Shown: positions 15,167 to 26,896 of the stretch, one piece after another
How the letters are laid out: every line of letters starts with the position of its first letter
Position numbering within the stretch: position 1 is the stretch's first letter
NCBI RefSeq assembly: GCF_004364865.1
Contig: NZ_SOAU01000001.1
Span: forward strand, 2,512,001 to 2,576,000
Length of the DNA stretch: 64,000 bases
Reading direction: 5' to 3'
Source: Ilumatobacter fluminis
GTDB taxonomy: Bacteria; Actinomycetota; Acidimicrobiia; Acidimicrobiales; Ilumatobacteraceae
Made by a program: the position numbers and the translations under genes
The notes under the pieces: generated by a model
What the model saw: the letters and a program-made list of their open reading frames with translations, nothing else
Told to the model about the DNA's origin: nothing
The model's database searches: none

Positions 15167-15244
15167 TGGCTCCGGGGGTGGGGCTCGAACCCACGACCCT
15201 CTGATTAACAGTCAGATGCTACTGCCAGCTGAGCTACCCCGGAT
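15167..15244 (-). tRNA. tRNA-Asn (GTT)
   Basis: Minus-strand cloverleaf with acceptor TCCGGGG/CCCCGGA, anticodon loop CTGTTAA (GUU, Asn), T arm GTGGG TTCGAGC CCCAC, discriminator G and an encoded CCA (15167-15169). Its 5' end overlaps the last 11 bases of the upstream protein gene ending at 15234. Confidence 0.95.
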
Positions 15245-15890
15245 CGGCGACGGCAGAGCCTATCGCCGCGATCCGCGCCATCACACGCCGATGCAGACTT
15301 CTGCTGTAATACCGCAGCGTGAAGCAACCTGTCACGTGTCGGTGATGTCTCATCGTCTCGTCGACCTCCGCCCGGTAGGCCCGCTGGAACTGGGATCGCG
15401 GGATACTCGTGACCTCGCTCCAGAACACCTCGGCCGCGTCGATGTCGAGATCGGCATGCAGGTAGAGACGGCCCTTCAGACGCTTCTCGTCGATCTCGAA
15501 CTCCTGCCGCAGCCACGTCAGGAAAGCGACCACGAGCACCGGATCGCTGTTGGCGAACACGATGCCACCCTCGTCGCTCTTGCCTCCCTCCCCTGCATAA
15601 AGCCCCAGTGCGTAGATGGCCCGGTCGCGAGCGGTGAGCGAACCGACCCACGCCGCTGCCTCGACCCGGCTCGCCTCGATCTCGGCCTCTCGCTTCAGGC
15701 GCATCGGATGCTTCGGGCCGGCGGGGTGGCCCCGGTTGCGGGGTCGGGGGTCGAACTCGACGTCTCGCACCCACACCGACACCGAGCTCTTCGACACGTC
15801 GAGTTCGGCGGCGATCTCCTGCAGCGTCCACGACGCGGCGCGCAGTTCACGAGCGCGCTGACGTTGTTCGACCTTGCCTCGATACCCCAT
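15234..15890 (-). CDS. HTH plus LAGLIDADG-like domain protein
   Basis: A 218-residue protein. Residues about 10-45 form a helix-turn-helix (LQEIAAELDVSKSSVSVWV). From about residue 90 a LAGLIDADG-like fold is suggested by YALGLYAGEGGKSDEG, NSDPVLVVAFLTWL and FTLRYYSRSLHRRV. Similar proteins are common in Actinobacteria and may be former homing endonucleases reused as DNA-binding proteins; activity is not shown. ATG at 15890. The stop lies inside the tRNA-Asn gene on the same strand, so transcription probably reads from this gene into the tRNA. Confidence 0.75.
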   Translation of the reverse strand: MGYRGKVEQRQRARELRAASWTLQEIAAELDVSKSSVSVWVRDVEFDPRPRNRGHPAGPKHPMRLKREAEIEASRVEAAAWVGSLTARDRAIYALGLYAGEGGKSDEGGIVFANSDPVLVVAFLTWLRQEFEIDEKRLKGRLYLHADLDIDAAEVFWSEVTSIPRSQFQRAYRAEVDETMRHHRHVTGCFTLRYYSRSLHRRVMARIAAIGSAVADPG

Positions 15891-15929
15891 GCCGCATGGT
15901 GCGCACGAGGGTGTGACGCAGTTGCGGCG

Positions 15930-17270
15930 TCAGGCTGCGGAGAGCTTGTACTGGTCGGCGTCGGTGACGAAGTCGGCGTGGCCGTAGCGGTCGAGCAGGG
16001 TGGCGATGCGTGCGTTGAGGCGACGGTCGATCCGGTCGCCGACCACCGGCGCCTTCAGACCGTAGGTGTAGAAGAGCGTCTTGGCGGTGATGGCCCCCAG
16101 CGCGGCGCCGGCGGCGACCTTCTCCCCCGTGCTGAACGTGATGCCGATCGACTCGGCCCGCTCCGCGTCGCCGCCGAGGAAGCTCTTGATCAGCACGAAC
16201 CGGGAGAATCCGTTCTCGAGCCAGGCGTGCACCTTGCCCCGCACGGTCGACGTGTCGAACAGGTCGACCTCCATCGTCCCCCGCACCAGCGAGCCGCAGA
16301 TCTCGTCGTCGTAGCCCTCGACCAGCGACACGTGACGGGCAGTCATCAGGTCGACGATCTCCTGCGGGGTCTCCCCCAACAGGTTCTCGGGCAGCCCGAG
16401 CAGGAAGCAGCGGTAGCGAGACAGCTCGACCCGCGCCCGCTCGGCGTCGGTGAACTCGGTCCGGCCCTTGCGCAGCACCTCGGCCGACATCAGGAACACG
16501 CCGATGAGGCCGGCGGGCATCTGGTCGACCTGCGGGATCGGGGTGCCGTACGTGGCGACGTCCCACTTCCCCGAGCTCAGCAGGTGGAACCGGACCATCG
16601 AATGCATCAGGCGAACCTTCGCCGCCGCTTCGAACCCCTTGCCGTCGCGACGCAGCGCGCCCGGCAACGTGGTCGCCGTGAAGAAGCTCGCCGTCTCGAA
16701 CACCCGCTTCGCCGCGGCTTCGTCGGACAGGGTGCCCGTCATCGTCATCGGGAGCGCGGCGTACTTGTTGAGGAACGTCGCCAGGAACGCCCCGCGGATC
16801 GCGAACGGGGTCGCCGTGGCCATCCCGATCCGTTCGGCGGCGGCACCGCGTTCGACCAGCTCCATGTCGACCCAGTCGGGCGTCGCCTCCATGGCGCCGA
16901 TCAGATCGCGCAACTCCTGCGGTGCGTCGTCGACCGCGTCGACGCCCTGTTCGCACGCCGTCTCGAGCATCTCGACCAACGTGCGGAAGCCGAACTCGGG
17001 GATGAGCGCCGCGTAGGCGTCGGCGAACCGGTCGCCGCGCATCGTCGCATCACGGATCAGGCGTTGCAGCTCGGGCTGCTCGAACACCCGCTCGACCGCC
17101 GCCCGGTGCGGCGCGAACCGCTCGTCGTCGACCGTCGCCTCGGCGTCGTATCGCTCCGGCACGATCGTGAAGTCGACGTTGCCGTACACGCCGGGGATCT
17201 CGTCGCGCTGGCGGACCACGTCGTCGGCGTAGACCCAGGCCTCCCGGTCGATCTGTGTGTCACTCCCCAT
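15930..17270 (-). CDS. Oxygenase MpaB-family (DUF2236) protein
   Basis: A 446-residue protein resembling the MpaB/latex-clearing-protein superfamily (DUF2236), whose characterised members are haem-dependent oxygenases. Supporting segments are AIRGAFLATFLNKYAAL, RLMHSMVRFHLLSSGKWD, YGTPIPQVDQMPAGLIGVF and the C-terminal basic helix DRRLNARIATLLDRYG. The histidine in MVRFHLL is a plausible haem ligand by family analogy. ATG at 17270 was chosen because GAGGGAC lies just upstream; a longer N-terminus is possible but unsupported. The substrate is unknown. Confidence 0.7.
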   Translation of the reverse strand: MGSDTQIDREAWVYADDVVRQRDEIPGVYGNVDFTIVPERYDAEATVDDERFAPHRAAVERVFEQPELQRLIRDATMRGDRFADAYAALIPEFGFRTLVEMLETACEQGVDAVDDAPQELRDLIGAMEATPDWVDMELVERGAAAERIGMATATPFAIRGAFLATFLNKYAALPMTMTGTLSDEAAAKRVFETASFFTATTLPGALRRDGKGFEAAAKVRLMHSMVRFHLLSSGKWDVATYGTPIPQVDQMPAGLIGVFLMSAEVLRKGRTEFTDAERARVELSRYRCFLLGLPENLLGETPQEIVDLMTARHVSLVEGYDDEICGSLVRGTMEVDLFDTSTVRGKVHAWLENGFSRFVLIKSFLGGDAERAESIGITFSTGEKVAAGAALGAITAKTLFYTYGLKAPVVGDRIDRRLNARIATLLDRYGHADFVTDADQYKLSAA

Positions 17271-17326
17271 GTCGTCCCTCCCGCCCGGATCATAGGGACT
17301 CGGCGCCACCCGATCGGTGGCGGACC

Positions 17327-18589
17327 TCACTCGGTCTCGAGGAATTCACGCAGGCGCTGGCTGCGCTGGGGGTGCCGGAGCTTGGCCAGCGTCTTGGCCT
17401 CGATCTGGCGGATGCGCTCACGGGTGACCCCGAACGCCTTGCCGACCTCTTCGAGTGTCTTGGCCTGCGAGCCGTCGAGGCCGAACCGCATCCGGACGAT
17501 CTCCTGCTCGCGCTCGTTCAACTCGCCGAGCACCTGCTCGACGGCCTCGTGCAACATCGCCCGAGCGGCAGCATCGGCGGGACCGTCGACGTTGGCGTCC
17601 TCGATGAAATCGCCGAGGTTCGATTCGTCTTCCTCGCCCACGGGCGAGTCGAGCGACAACGGGTCGAGTGCGTACCGGAGCAGATCGCGGACCTTGTCGG
17701 GCTCCATCTGCATCTTGGCGGCCAACTCGTCGACCGTCGGTTCACGCTCGAGTTCCTGGTGCATCTGGCGGCGGGTCCGGGTGAGCCGGTTCATGTGCTC
17801 GACCATGTGCACCGGGATGCGGATCGTGCGCGCCTGGTCGGCGATCGCCCGGGTGATCGCCTGACGGATCCACCACGTGGCGTACGTGGAGAACTTGAAG
17901 CCCTTCGTGTAGTCGAACTTGTCGACGGCACGCATCAGGCCGAGGTTGCCCTCCTGGATCAGGTCGAGCAGCTGCATGCCACGACCTGAGTACCGCTTGG
18001 CGATCGACACGACCAGCCGGAGGTTGGCCTGAGTCAGCTCGCTCTTGGCACGTTCACCCCGGCTGACGGCACGCATCAGCAGCCGCTGCTCGGTGTCGTC
18101 GAGGCCACCCTCGTCGATCCGCTCGGCGGCCATGTGGCCCTCTTCGATGAGCTGGGCGAGACGCCGCTCGTCTTCGGTGGTGAGCAGGTCGACCTGGCCG
18201 ATCTCGCGCAGGTACATCCTCACGGTGTCGGAGGTGCCGGTGTCGACGCGGGTCGTCCGCTTCTGGCCACGGCGGCGACGGCGGCGGGTGAGCAGGCGTT
18301 CGACGTCGTCCTCGTCGATCACGACGCTGCGGGTGCCACGAGGCGGTGTGTCGTCGTCGACCTCGTTGACGGTCTCGTCGACGCTGATCCCGGCGTCGGT
18401 GAGCGTGGCGGTGACGGTCTCGAGTCGGTCTTCGGTCAGTTCGACGTGGCGGAGCACGTGGGTGATCTCCTCGGCGTGCAGCTCACCGTGCTCGCGACCG
18501 CGTGCGACCAACTGCTTCCACTCCGTGTGACTCACCCCCTCGAAGGGAGGTGGCACCGGCGCATCGGTCGGTTCAGCCCCCATGCTCAC
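17327..18589 (-). CDS. rpoD: Primary RNA polymerase sigma factor
   Basis: Group 1 sigma-70 factor, 420 residues. Region 1.2 is seen at [16 protein letters not shown], region 2 at [16 protein letters not shown] ... [16 protein letters not shown] (2.3-2.4), region 3 from [12 protein letters not shown], and region 4.2 at [20 protein letters not shown]. The N-terminal ~110 residues hold an acidic stretch and an Arg-rich patch ([13 protein letters not shown]). It directs core RNA polymerase to housekeeping promoters. GTG at 18589 overlaps dnaG by 17 bp; an in-frame ATG at 18583 is an alternative. The dnaG-rpoD order on one strand is the classic macromolecular-synthesis arrangement, without rpsU here. 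Confidence 0.96.
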   Translation of the reverse strand: MSMGAEPTDAPVPPPFEGVSHTEWKQLVARGREHGELHAEEITHVLRHVELTEDRLETVTATLTDAGISVDETVNEVDDDTPPRGTRSVVIDEDDVERLLTRRRRRRGQKRTTRVDTGTSDTVRMYLREIGQVDLLTTEDERRLAQLIEEGHMAAERIDEGGLDDTEQRLLMRAVSRGERAKSELTQANLRLVVSIAKRYSGRGMQLLDLIQEGNLGLMRAVDKFDYTKGFKFSTYATWWIRQAITRAIADQARTIRIPVHMVEHMNRLTRTRRQMHQELEREPTVDELAAKMQMEPDKVRDLLRYALDPLSLDSPVGEEDESNLGDFIEDANVDGPADAAARAMLHEAVEQVLGELNEREQEIVRMRFGLDGSQAKTLEEVGKAFGVTRERIRQIEAKTLAKLRHPQRSQRLREFLETE

Positions 18590-20330
18590 GTGCCTCGCTG
18601 CGTCCTTCCAGCCAACCTAGCAACCAGCCGGCTGCCTCCAGGCTTCGTTCTTCCTCCCCGAGCGCCTCCATCCGGACGCGGGCCTCGGCGTCGAGTCGGA
18701 TCAGTTCGGGATCGTCACTCGCCCGCCGCATCGACAACTCCCGTCGCACTGCGGCACGGATGAGGTTGACCGCCTCGATCTCTGCGTCGACCTCGAGGTC
18801 GACCACGGCCGCACGCTCGATCACGTCACGCGCTTCGGGATCGGCGATCTCGAGCGACTTGTCGACCTCTCCCCCGGCCTCGGCGACGGCGAGGAAGGCA
18901 CGCCGGTAGACCTCGTCGGCGAACAGGGCCTCGACCAGCCACGGGGCGATGGCATCCCAGTCCTGGACCAGCAGCGTGATGGCGACGAACTCGCCGTTCT
19001 GACGCCGCTGCGCCCGTTGCTTCGGTTGCTGCACCCGCACCTGCGGCCGCCGCGTGCCACGCTCGGCCAGTCGCACCAGATCCTCGACCGGAAGTCCGAC
19101 CCGAAGAGCAACCTCACCGGCGTACAGCTTGCGGATGTCCCGATTGGGATGCTCATTCACCACGGACATTGCCGACTCACCGAGTCGAGCAATCGCCTCC
19201 GGCGACTGCGGTACCTGCCCGTCGAGTACCCGACCGAGTCGGAACCCGAGGAACGGTTTCGCCTCGTCGACCGCCTTTGCCAACCCTTCCGGATCGGACT
19301 GAGCCATCTCGCCCGGGTCCTTTCCTCCGGGGAACGACGCCACCTTTACCTCGACCTGGTACTTCTCCTCCCACTCGTAGAAGCGTTCGGCCGCACCCTG
19401 GCCAGCATTGTCGGCGTCGAACGCGAGCACGATGTCGCTTCCGTAACGCTTGAGGAGCCGGACGTGCTCCTCGGTGAACGCGGTGCCACACGTGGCCACC
19501 GCACGGGGCATGCCTGCCTTATGGAACCCGATGACGTCGGTGTAGCCCTCGCACACGATCACTTGGCTCTGGTTCACGATGTCGCCCTTGGCCCAGTTGA
19601 GGCCGTACAGCGTCTTCGACTTCGTGTAGATCGGCGTCTCGCTCGAGTTCTTGTACTTCGCCGGATCGGACGACCCCGGCAGGATGCGGCCGCCGATGGC
19701 CACCGGCTCGTTGTTCTCCGTGAAGATCGGGAACAGCACCCGACCCCGGAACGCGTCCTGGAGCCGGTTGCGCCGGTTCGTGAACGCCAGTCCGTTGTCG
19801 ATCAGCAACCGGGCATCGATCCCGGCCCCGTTGGCCAGCGCGTCCCAGTCGTCGGGCGCCCATCCGAGCTTGAACTGCCGGGCGATCTCCCCGCTGAGGC
19901 CACGACTGCGCAGATAGTCACGCGCCGCTCGCGCGTCGGGCGACGACAGCAGCCGTTCGTGGTACCAGTCGACGGCGGTCTGCATCGCCTCGACCAGCTT
20001 CTTGCGGCGGGCCCGCTCCTTCGACTGCGCACCCGAGGTGTAGTTGAGCTGGATCCCGGCACGGGCCGCCAGGTTCTCGACGGCCCCGACGAAGTCGACG
20101 TGCTCGATCTCCTGCACGAAGGTGAACACGTCGCCCGACTTGTCGCACCCGAAGCACCGGTACCGCCCGGTTTCCTCACGCACGTTGAACGACGGTGTCT
20201 TCTCGGCGTGGAACGGGCACAGGCCCACCCAGTTGCGGCCGGTGCGCTTGAGCTGCACGTGCTGGCCCACCACGTCGACGATCGACACCGTCGAGCGGAT
20301 CCGCTCGATGTCGTCATCTGCGATGGCCAT
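18573..20330 (-). CDS. dnaG: DNA primase
   Basis: Bacterial primase, 585 residues; it makes RNA primers for lagging-strand replication at the replisome. The CHC2 zinc-binding region is seen near residues 38-62 ([14 protein letters not shown] then [12 protein letters not shown]), and the Toprim catalytic core near residues 255-310 ([14 protein letters not shown] and [12 protein letters not shown]). The C-terminal helicase-binding region is divergent, as is usual. ATG at 20330. The 3' end overlaps the start of rpoD, so the pair is probably co-transcribed and coupled. Confidence 0.97.
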   Translation of the reverse strand: MAIADDDIERIRSTVSIVDVVGQHVQLKRTGRNWVGLCPFHAEKTPSFNVREETGRYRCFGCDKSGDVFTFVQEIEHVDFVGAVENLAARAGIQLNYTSGAQSKERARRKKLVEAMQTAVDWYHERLLSSPDARAARDYLRSRGLSGEIARQFKLGWAPDDWDALANGAGIDARLLIDNGLAFTNRRNRLQDAFRGRVLFPIFTENNEPVAIGGRILPGSSDPAKYKNSSETPIYTKSKTLYGLNWAKGDIVNQSQVIVCEGYTDVIGFHKAGMPRAVATCGTAFTEEHVRLLKRYGSDIVLAFDADNAGQGAAERFYEWEEKYQVEVKVASFPGGKDPGEMAQSDPEGLAKAVDEAKPFLGFRLGRVLDGQVPQSPEAIARLGESAMSVVNEHPNRDIRKLYAGEVALRVGLPVEDLVRLAERGTRRPQVRVQQPKQRAQRRQNGEFVAITLLVQDWDAIAPWLVEALFADEVYRRAFLAVAEAGGEVDKSLEIADPEARDVIERAAVVDLEVDAEIEAVNLIRAAVRRELSMRRASDDPELIRLDAEARVRMEALGEEERSLEAAGWLLGWLEGRSEAREHGG

Positions 20331-20377
20331 GCGCCGAATCTAACCAGCCGGTGTGCGACCCGTGCGCCGCGTTCGGG

Positions 20378-20430
20378 TCGGGCGATCGCCGGAAACGTCC
20401 ACGCCGTCGCTCCCTCTGGCACCCGACCCG
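20378..20430. repeat. REP-like palindromic repeat, copy A
   Basis: A 53-bp element in the divergent gap between dnaG and the LLM oxidoreductase, aligning well with 26829-26884. Shared landmarks are TCGGG(C/T)GATC, CCGGAAACGTC and the terminal CACCCGACCCG. The ends (CGGGTCGGG ... CCCGACCCG) are inverted and can form a hairpin. See the inverted pair at 26741-26884. Confidence 0.72.
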
Positions 20431-20463
20431 AGCGATCCCGCCTCGACCTGTCACGATCGGGGC

Positions 20464-21345
20464 ATGATCGACATCGGACGAGTCGGACTCTGGACCGGCA
20501 TCCTCGACGCCCACCCCACCAGCCGCACGCAGGAAGTCGCCGTCGAACTCGAGGCGATGGGGTGGCCGACCCTGTGGCGTCCCGAAACGTCGGGTCGCGA
20601 CGCCTTCGTGTCGTGCGCCCACCTCCTCGACGCGACGACGACCCTCAACGTCGCCACCGGCATCGCCCAGATGCACGCACGACATGCCGTCACCACCCGC
20701 AACGGCCAGCGCACCCTGCACGAGGCGAGCGGGGGCCGCTTCCTGCTCGGCCTCGGCGTCAGCCACGGACCCTTCATCGAAGCCGTCCGCAAGGTCGAGT
20801 ACTCGAAGCCGTACAGCGAGATGGTCGCCTACCTCGACCAGATGCTCCAGGCACCGTTCCACGCGGTCGGCGCCGACGACGAGCCGCCGACGGTGCTCGC
20901 CGCCCTCGGCCCCAAGATGCTGCAACTCGCCGCCGACCAGGTCCAGGGCGCTCACCCGTACTTCTCCCCCGTCGAGCACACGGCGTTCGCCCGGGAGACG
21001 ATGGGCGACGGCCCGCTCCTCGCCCCCGAACAGATGGTCGTCATCGACGACGATCGGGCACGTGCCACCGAGACGGCGCTGCGCCACATGAAGCGCTACC
21101 TACAGCTCCCCAACTACACGAACAACCTCAAGCGGTTCGGATTCACCGACGACGACATCTCGACCCCGTCGGAGCGCCTCATCGACGCGATCGTCGTCCG
21201 TGGCTCGATCGACGACGTGGTCGCCCGTGTCGGCGAACATCACGACGCCGGCGCCGATCACGTCTGCATCCAGGTGCTGCGCCCCGACCTCGAGTTCCCG
21301 ATGCAGGAGTGGCGCGACCTCGCCGACGCCTTCGCCCTCACCTGA
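20464..21345 (+). CDS. LLM-class F420-dependent oxidoreductase
   Basis: A 293-residue luciferase-like monooxygenase-fold enzyme of the type that uses reduced F420 (or FMN) as hydride carrier. The start MIDIGRVGLWTGILD, the GWPTLWRPE segment, GIAQMHARHA and GGRFLLGLGVSHGP fit the actinobacterial F420-type subgroup. The C-terminal ADHVCIQVLRPD strand completes the TIM barrel. ATG at 20464. The substrate cannot be inferred. It is divergent from dnaG and convergent with ppdK, with a strong bidirectional terminator after it. Confidence 0.82.
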   Translation: MIDIGRVGLWTGILDAHPTSRTQEVAVELEAMGWPTLWRPETSGRDAFVSCAHLLDATTTLNVATGIAQMHARHAVTTRNGQRTLHEASGGRFLLGLGVSHGPFIEAVRKVEYSKPYSEMVAYLDQMLQAPFHAVGADDEPPTVLAALGPKMLQLAADQVQGAHPYFSPVEHTAFARETMGDGPLLAPEQMVVIDDDRARATETALRHMKRYLQLPNYTNNLKRFGFTDDDISTPSERLIDAIVVRGSIDDVVARVGEHHDAGADHVCIQVLRPDLEFPMQEWRDLADAFALT

Positions 21346-21352
21346 CACGCGA

Positions 21353-21386
21353 AACGGGTCGGGCGCCGTGCGGCGCCCGACCCGTT
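21353..21386. terminator. Bidirectional terminator hairpin
   Basis: A perfect 15-bp stem (21353-21367 with 21372-21386) and a GTGC loop, lying between the convergent LLM oxidoreductase and ppdK genes. The stem ends AACGGGTCGGG/CCCGACCCGTT, so it shares its core with the palindromic repeat family at 20378 and 26741. Confidence 0.85.
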
Positions 21387-21404
21387 GCTGTAACCCCGGT
21401 CGGA

Positions 21405-24062
<2,658 letters not shown>

Positions 24063-24134
24063 CGTGGTGCAGTCTACGAAACTTCTCAGCCGCTCCCCAG
24101 GGCCTCTTCCCCGATCGCCGTAGGCTTCGGTCCC

Positions 24135-25343
24135 ATGGTCCGTCTGCTCGGTTTCGACGTTCACGTCCGGACCGGCTTCGTCGTCTTCCTCGCCCTGATC
24201 GTCTTCTTGTACCAGGACGCGTTCGGTGTCTGGCTCGCGGCCGGCATCGCCGTCTTCACGCTGCTCCACGAGTTCGGCCACGCGATCGCCGCCCGCCGCG
24301 CCGGCGCCAGCGCCGAGATCTCGCTCGACTTCCTGGCCGGGTACACCTCGTTCCGCGAATCGCCCGGCCGGCCGATCTCGCCCGGCATGCGTGCCGTCAT
24401 CTCAGCCGCCGGACCGGCGGTCCACATCGGCACCAGCATGTTGGTGCTCGTGGCGATGGGTGTGAACCCGCTCTCGATCGACAGCGTCGGGCAGACCGAC
24501 GCCACCGCCGCCATCTGGTGGGCGGGTCCGGCGATCGGCGCGATCAACCTGATCCCGGTCCTCCCCCTCGACGGCGGACACATCGTGCTGACCGGGGTCG
24601 AGAAGCTGACCGGCGACCGGGCCCTGCGCATCATGACGATCGCGAGCATCGCCCTCACCGGCGCGTTCGCCGTGTTCATGTTCTCGACCGGTCGACCCGG
24701 GTTCGCGATCTTCATCGCCTTCTTGCTGATCAGCCAGTTCCAGATCCTCCAGTCCGCCGGCTCGCGCACCGGCCGGAGAGCGGCACCCGGCCGTGCGGTC
24801 AACGCCGAGGCCCAGGCGTGGCAGACGGGCCACCCCGGCATCCTCGAACCGGGTCAGCGCATCTCCCCCTGGTTCGAGGCCCACCGAGCCCTCACCCAGG
24901 GCGACCAGGGCGGGGCGATGGGCGTCATGCTCGCCGACCTGCGCTCGCCCGCCCCGAAGAACTGGCTGCCGCCGTCGGCGGCCAACCCGAACCAGCTGCG
25001 CGCGGTCGTCGACGTGTTGCCGACCGACCTGCCCCACGCCAATGCATACAGCAGCAGAGTCATGGCCGAGGTGTTGCTCGCCATCGGCGACGTGCAACGA
25101 GCCGGCGCCTATGCCGCCGCCGCATACGGCGACCATCGCCAGTGGCCGCTGGCCATGGTGGTCGCACGGGCATCAGCAGCGATGGGCGACGACGACAACG
25201 CCGTCCGCTGGCTCGGCGCTGCGACCGAGTCGGCCGGACCCGAGAGCGCTGCCGTCGTCGGTCAGGTCATGGACCGGGCGCCCGAACTCATCCGGGTCCG
25301 GACCCGCCCCGAGTTCGCCTCACTCCGTGACCGAGTCGCCTGA
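24135..25343 (+). CDS. Site-2 protease family (M50) membrane metalloprotease
   Basis: Intramembrane zinc metalloprotease of 402 residues. The zinc motif HEFGH (H45, E46, H49) lies in a hydrophobic helix, and the third ligand region LPLDGGHIVL lies near residue 145. About five to six membrane segments occupy residues 12-215, followed by a soluble tail of ~180 residues with alanine-rich helices (AGAYAAAAYGDH; RASAAMGDDDNAVRWL) that look TPR-like. It would cleave membrane-bound regulators or signal peptides; the target is unknown. ATG at 24135. The very long open frame upstream on this strand is antisense to dnaG and ppdK and is not coding. Confidence 0.85.
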   Translation: MVRLLGFDVHVRTGFVVFLALIVFLYQDAFGVWLAAGIAVFTLLHEFGHAIAARRAGASAEISLDFLAGYTSFRESPGRPISPGMRAVISAAGPAVHIGTSMLVLVAMGVNPLSIDSVGQTDATAAIWWAGPAIGAINLIPVLPLDGGHIVLTGVEKLTGDRALRIMTIASIALTGAFAVFMFSTGRPGFAIFIAFLLISQFQILQSAGSRTGRRAAPGRAVNAEAQAWQTGHPGILEPGQRISPWFEAHRALTQGDQGGAMGVMLADLRSPAPKNWLPPSAANPNQLRAVVDVLPTDLPHANAYSSRVMAEVLLAIGDVQRAGAYAAAAYGDHRQWPLAMVVARASAAMGDDDNAVRWLGAATESAGPESAAVVGQVMDRAPELIRVRTRPEFASLRDRVA

Positions 25344-25363
25344 CGACCGGTCGGTCGACGGCG

Positions 25364-26017
25364 TCAGAACTGGACGACGTCGCCGAGGTCGCTCGAACGC
25401 TTGACCCAGCCGAGCGCCACCGTGCCGGACACGCTCGTCACCGTTCCGACCTCCTGGTCGCCGTCGACGATCGGATCGCCGGCCGACGTGCCCTCGGCGA
25501 CGGTCAGGCGTCGGAGCGACTTGGGCGCCTCGGCGGCCCGGCTGTCCATCCGCTCGACGAGTTCCTGTCCGGGGTAGCACCCCTTCGTGAAGTCGACCGC
25601 GAGCTTGGTGAGACCGGTTCCGGCCGGGATCGTGTCGCCGGCGACGATCTCGGCACCCATGCGGGGCCACCCGATGGCGATGCGTGCCGCCTCGTCGGCC
25701 TCGGCGGCGCCGTCGGCGGCCTGCAGCGTGAGCGTGGCGTCGACGCGGATCTTGAACCGCTCGAGCCGTGCCAGCAGCTCGTCGCCGAATCCGGCATCGG
25801 TGTCGAGTTCGAACCGGGCGTCGTCGGCGCGGGTCAGCCGCGCGAGCACGTCGATCTTGCCGGTCGGTTGGAGCACGAACGTCCAACGCTGCTCCCCCAC
25901 GTCCATGCCGGTGACGCTCTGACTCAGCTGTGAGTGCAGGTACGACTCGGCGTCGCCGCCTTCGACCACCACGACGTCGCGAGGCCCGAGTACCGACTCC
26001 AGTTCCGCTGCATCCAT
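25364..26017 (-). CDS. ygfZ: YgfZ/GcvT-like folate-binding protein
   Basis: A 217-residue member of the YgfZ family, folate-binding proteins related to GcvT that support iron-sulfur cluster enzymes. The signature KGCYPGQE is intact near residue 146, including the conserved cysteine. ATG at 26017 (DAAELESVLGPRDVVVV follows) was chosen over an upstream in-frame start because it matches the usual N-terminus. It is divergent from the small membrane protein at 26138, with a 29-bp inverted repeat filling the gap, and converges with the M50 protease. Confidence 0.85.
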   Translation of the reverse strand: MDAAELESVLGPRDVVVVEGGDAESYLHSQLSQSVTGMDVGEQRWTFVLQPTGKIDVLARLTRADDARFELDTDAGFGDELLARLERFKIRVDATLTLQAADGAAEADEAARIAIGWPRMGAEIVAGDTIPAGTGLTKLAVDFTKGCYPGQELVERMDSRAAEAPKSLRRLTVAEGTSAGDPIVDGDQEVGTVTSVSGTVALGWVKRSSDLGDVVQF

Positions 26018-26035
26018 ACCCACCAGTCTGCCGAC

Positions 26036-26121
26036 GAACACAAGGGGTCAGGCACCTTCTGTTCGTCGAACCGACCGAGATGAGCGTCACCTGAACAGAA
26101 GGTGCCTGACCCCTTGTGTTC
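26036..26121. repeat. Perfect 29-bp inverted repeat with 28-nt loop
   Basis: Arms 26036-26064 and 26093-26121 are exact reverse complements and contain GGGGTCAGGCACC / GGTGCCTGACCCC. The element lies between divergent genes (ygfZ and the membrane protein at 26138), so it does not sit where a terminator would be needed. The GGTGCCTGACCCC core resembles REP-type palindromes mobilised by RAYT transposases (general knowledge, not verified here). It ends 16 bp before the next start codon, so it could affect that gene's promoter or leader. Confidence 0.9.
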
Positions 26122-26137
26122 TGGCACACTCGGTGGG

Positions 26138-26728
26138 GTGAGTGACATGAACGACGTCGACCGGTTGGTGCAGCGGGCCGTCGCCGGCATCACCAACATC
26201 GCCGCCCGAGCGGCCCGCTTCTCCACCCGGCTGCTCCTGATGACGCTGCTGCTCTGTATCGGTGGATTCGCCCTGGGCGTCGCAGCGCTGTCGGGCGGCA
26301 TCGAAACCGTCTGGATCGTACTGGGCATCGTCTTCGGCACGATCGCGATCGCCAGCGCAGTCCTCGCCCGGTGGCGGGTCGGCGCCGTGAAACGCCACGC
26401 CCCCGAACTGGCGAACGAGATGCGGGCACTCGTCACCAGTGGCGACCCGGCCGAGCGAGAGGTCGTCGAGGTGTTCACCGTCGACGACCCGGTCGCTGCG
26501 TCCGGCATGCAGTTCTCGACCGACGGCGAGTCCGGTTCCGCCGTCGTCATGTCGCGTCAGATGTACGGCTTCCGCGAGATCCCCGCCCGCACGCTCGAGA
26601 ACTCGGCCCGACTGTCGGAGGCCATCCGTGCCGTCACGACGTTTCCGGCGCTCGTGCTCGCCGCGGTGCTCGTGAGCCTGGTGTTCGGCTTCCTGAGCAT
26701 CTTCTTCCTCATCGCCCTCGCCCTCTGA
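26138..26728 (+). CDS. Small membrane protein, unknown function
   Basis: A 196-residue protein with two adjacent hydrophobic segments near residues 30-75 (LLLMTLLLCIGGFALGVAAL; IVLGIVFGTIAIASAVLA) and a third at the C-terminus (LVSLVFGFLSIFFLIALAL). The middle is soluble and acidic (EREVVEVFTVDDPVA). I do not recognise the family. GTG at 26138 was used, but ATG at 26147 is equally likely because GGGGTGAG would then be a well-placed ribosome binding site. The 29-bp inverted repeat ends just upstream. Confidence 0.68.
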   Translation: MSDMNDVDRLVQRAVAGITNIAARAARFSTRLLLMTLLLCIGGFALGVAALSGGIETVWIVLGIVFGTIAIASAVLARWRVGAVKRHAPELANEMRALVTSGDPAEREVVEVFTVDDPVAASGMQFSTDGESGSAVVMSRQMYGFREIPARTLENSARLSEAIRAVTTFPALVLAAVLVSLVFGFLSIFFLIALAL

Positions 26729-26740
26729 CACCCGCCCACA

Positions 26741-26884
26741 CGGGTCGGGTGTCGTACGGAACACCGAGGCGCAGCCGAGGCGTTTCGGGAGATCACCCGA
26801 CCCGGACGCGCACCCAACCTCACCGGAGTCGGGTGATCTCCGGAAACGTCGACTTCGTCGCCGTTCCCTCCGACACCCGACCCG
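26741..26884. repeat. Inverted pair of REP-like palindromic repeats
   Basis: Two related copies in opposite orientation: 26741-26804 and 26829-26884. The inner arms GGAGATCACCCGAC and GTCGGGTGATCTCC are perfect inverted repeats, and the outer ends CGGGTCGGGTGTCG and CGACACCCGACCCG also pair, so the whole ~144 bp can fold on itself. The right copy matches 20378-20430. It lies between the convergent membrane-protein gene and trpE and may also act as a terminator. Confidence 0.78.
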
Positions 26885-26896
26885 GTGTTGCTGCGG

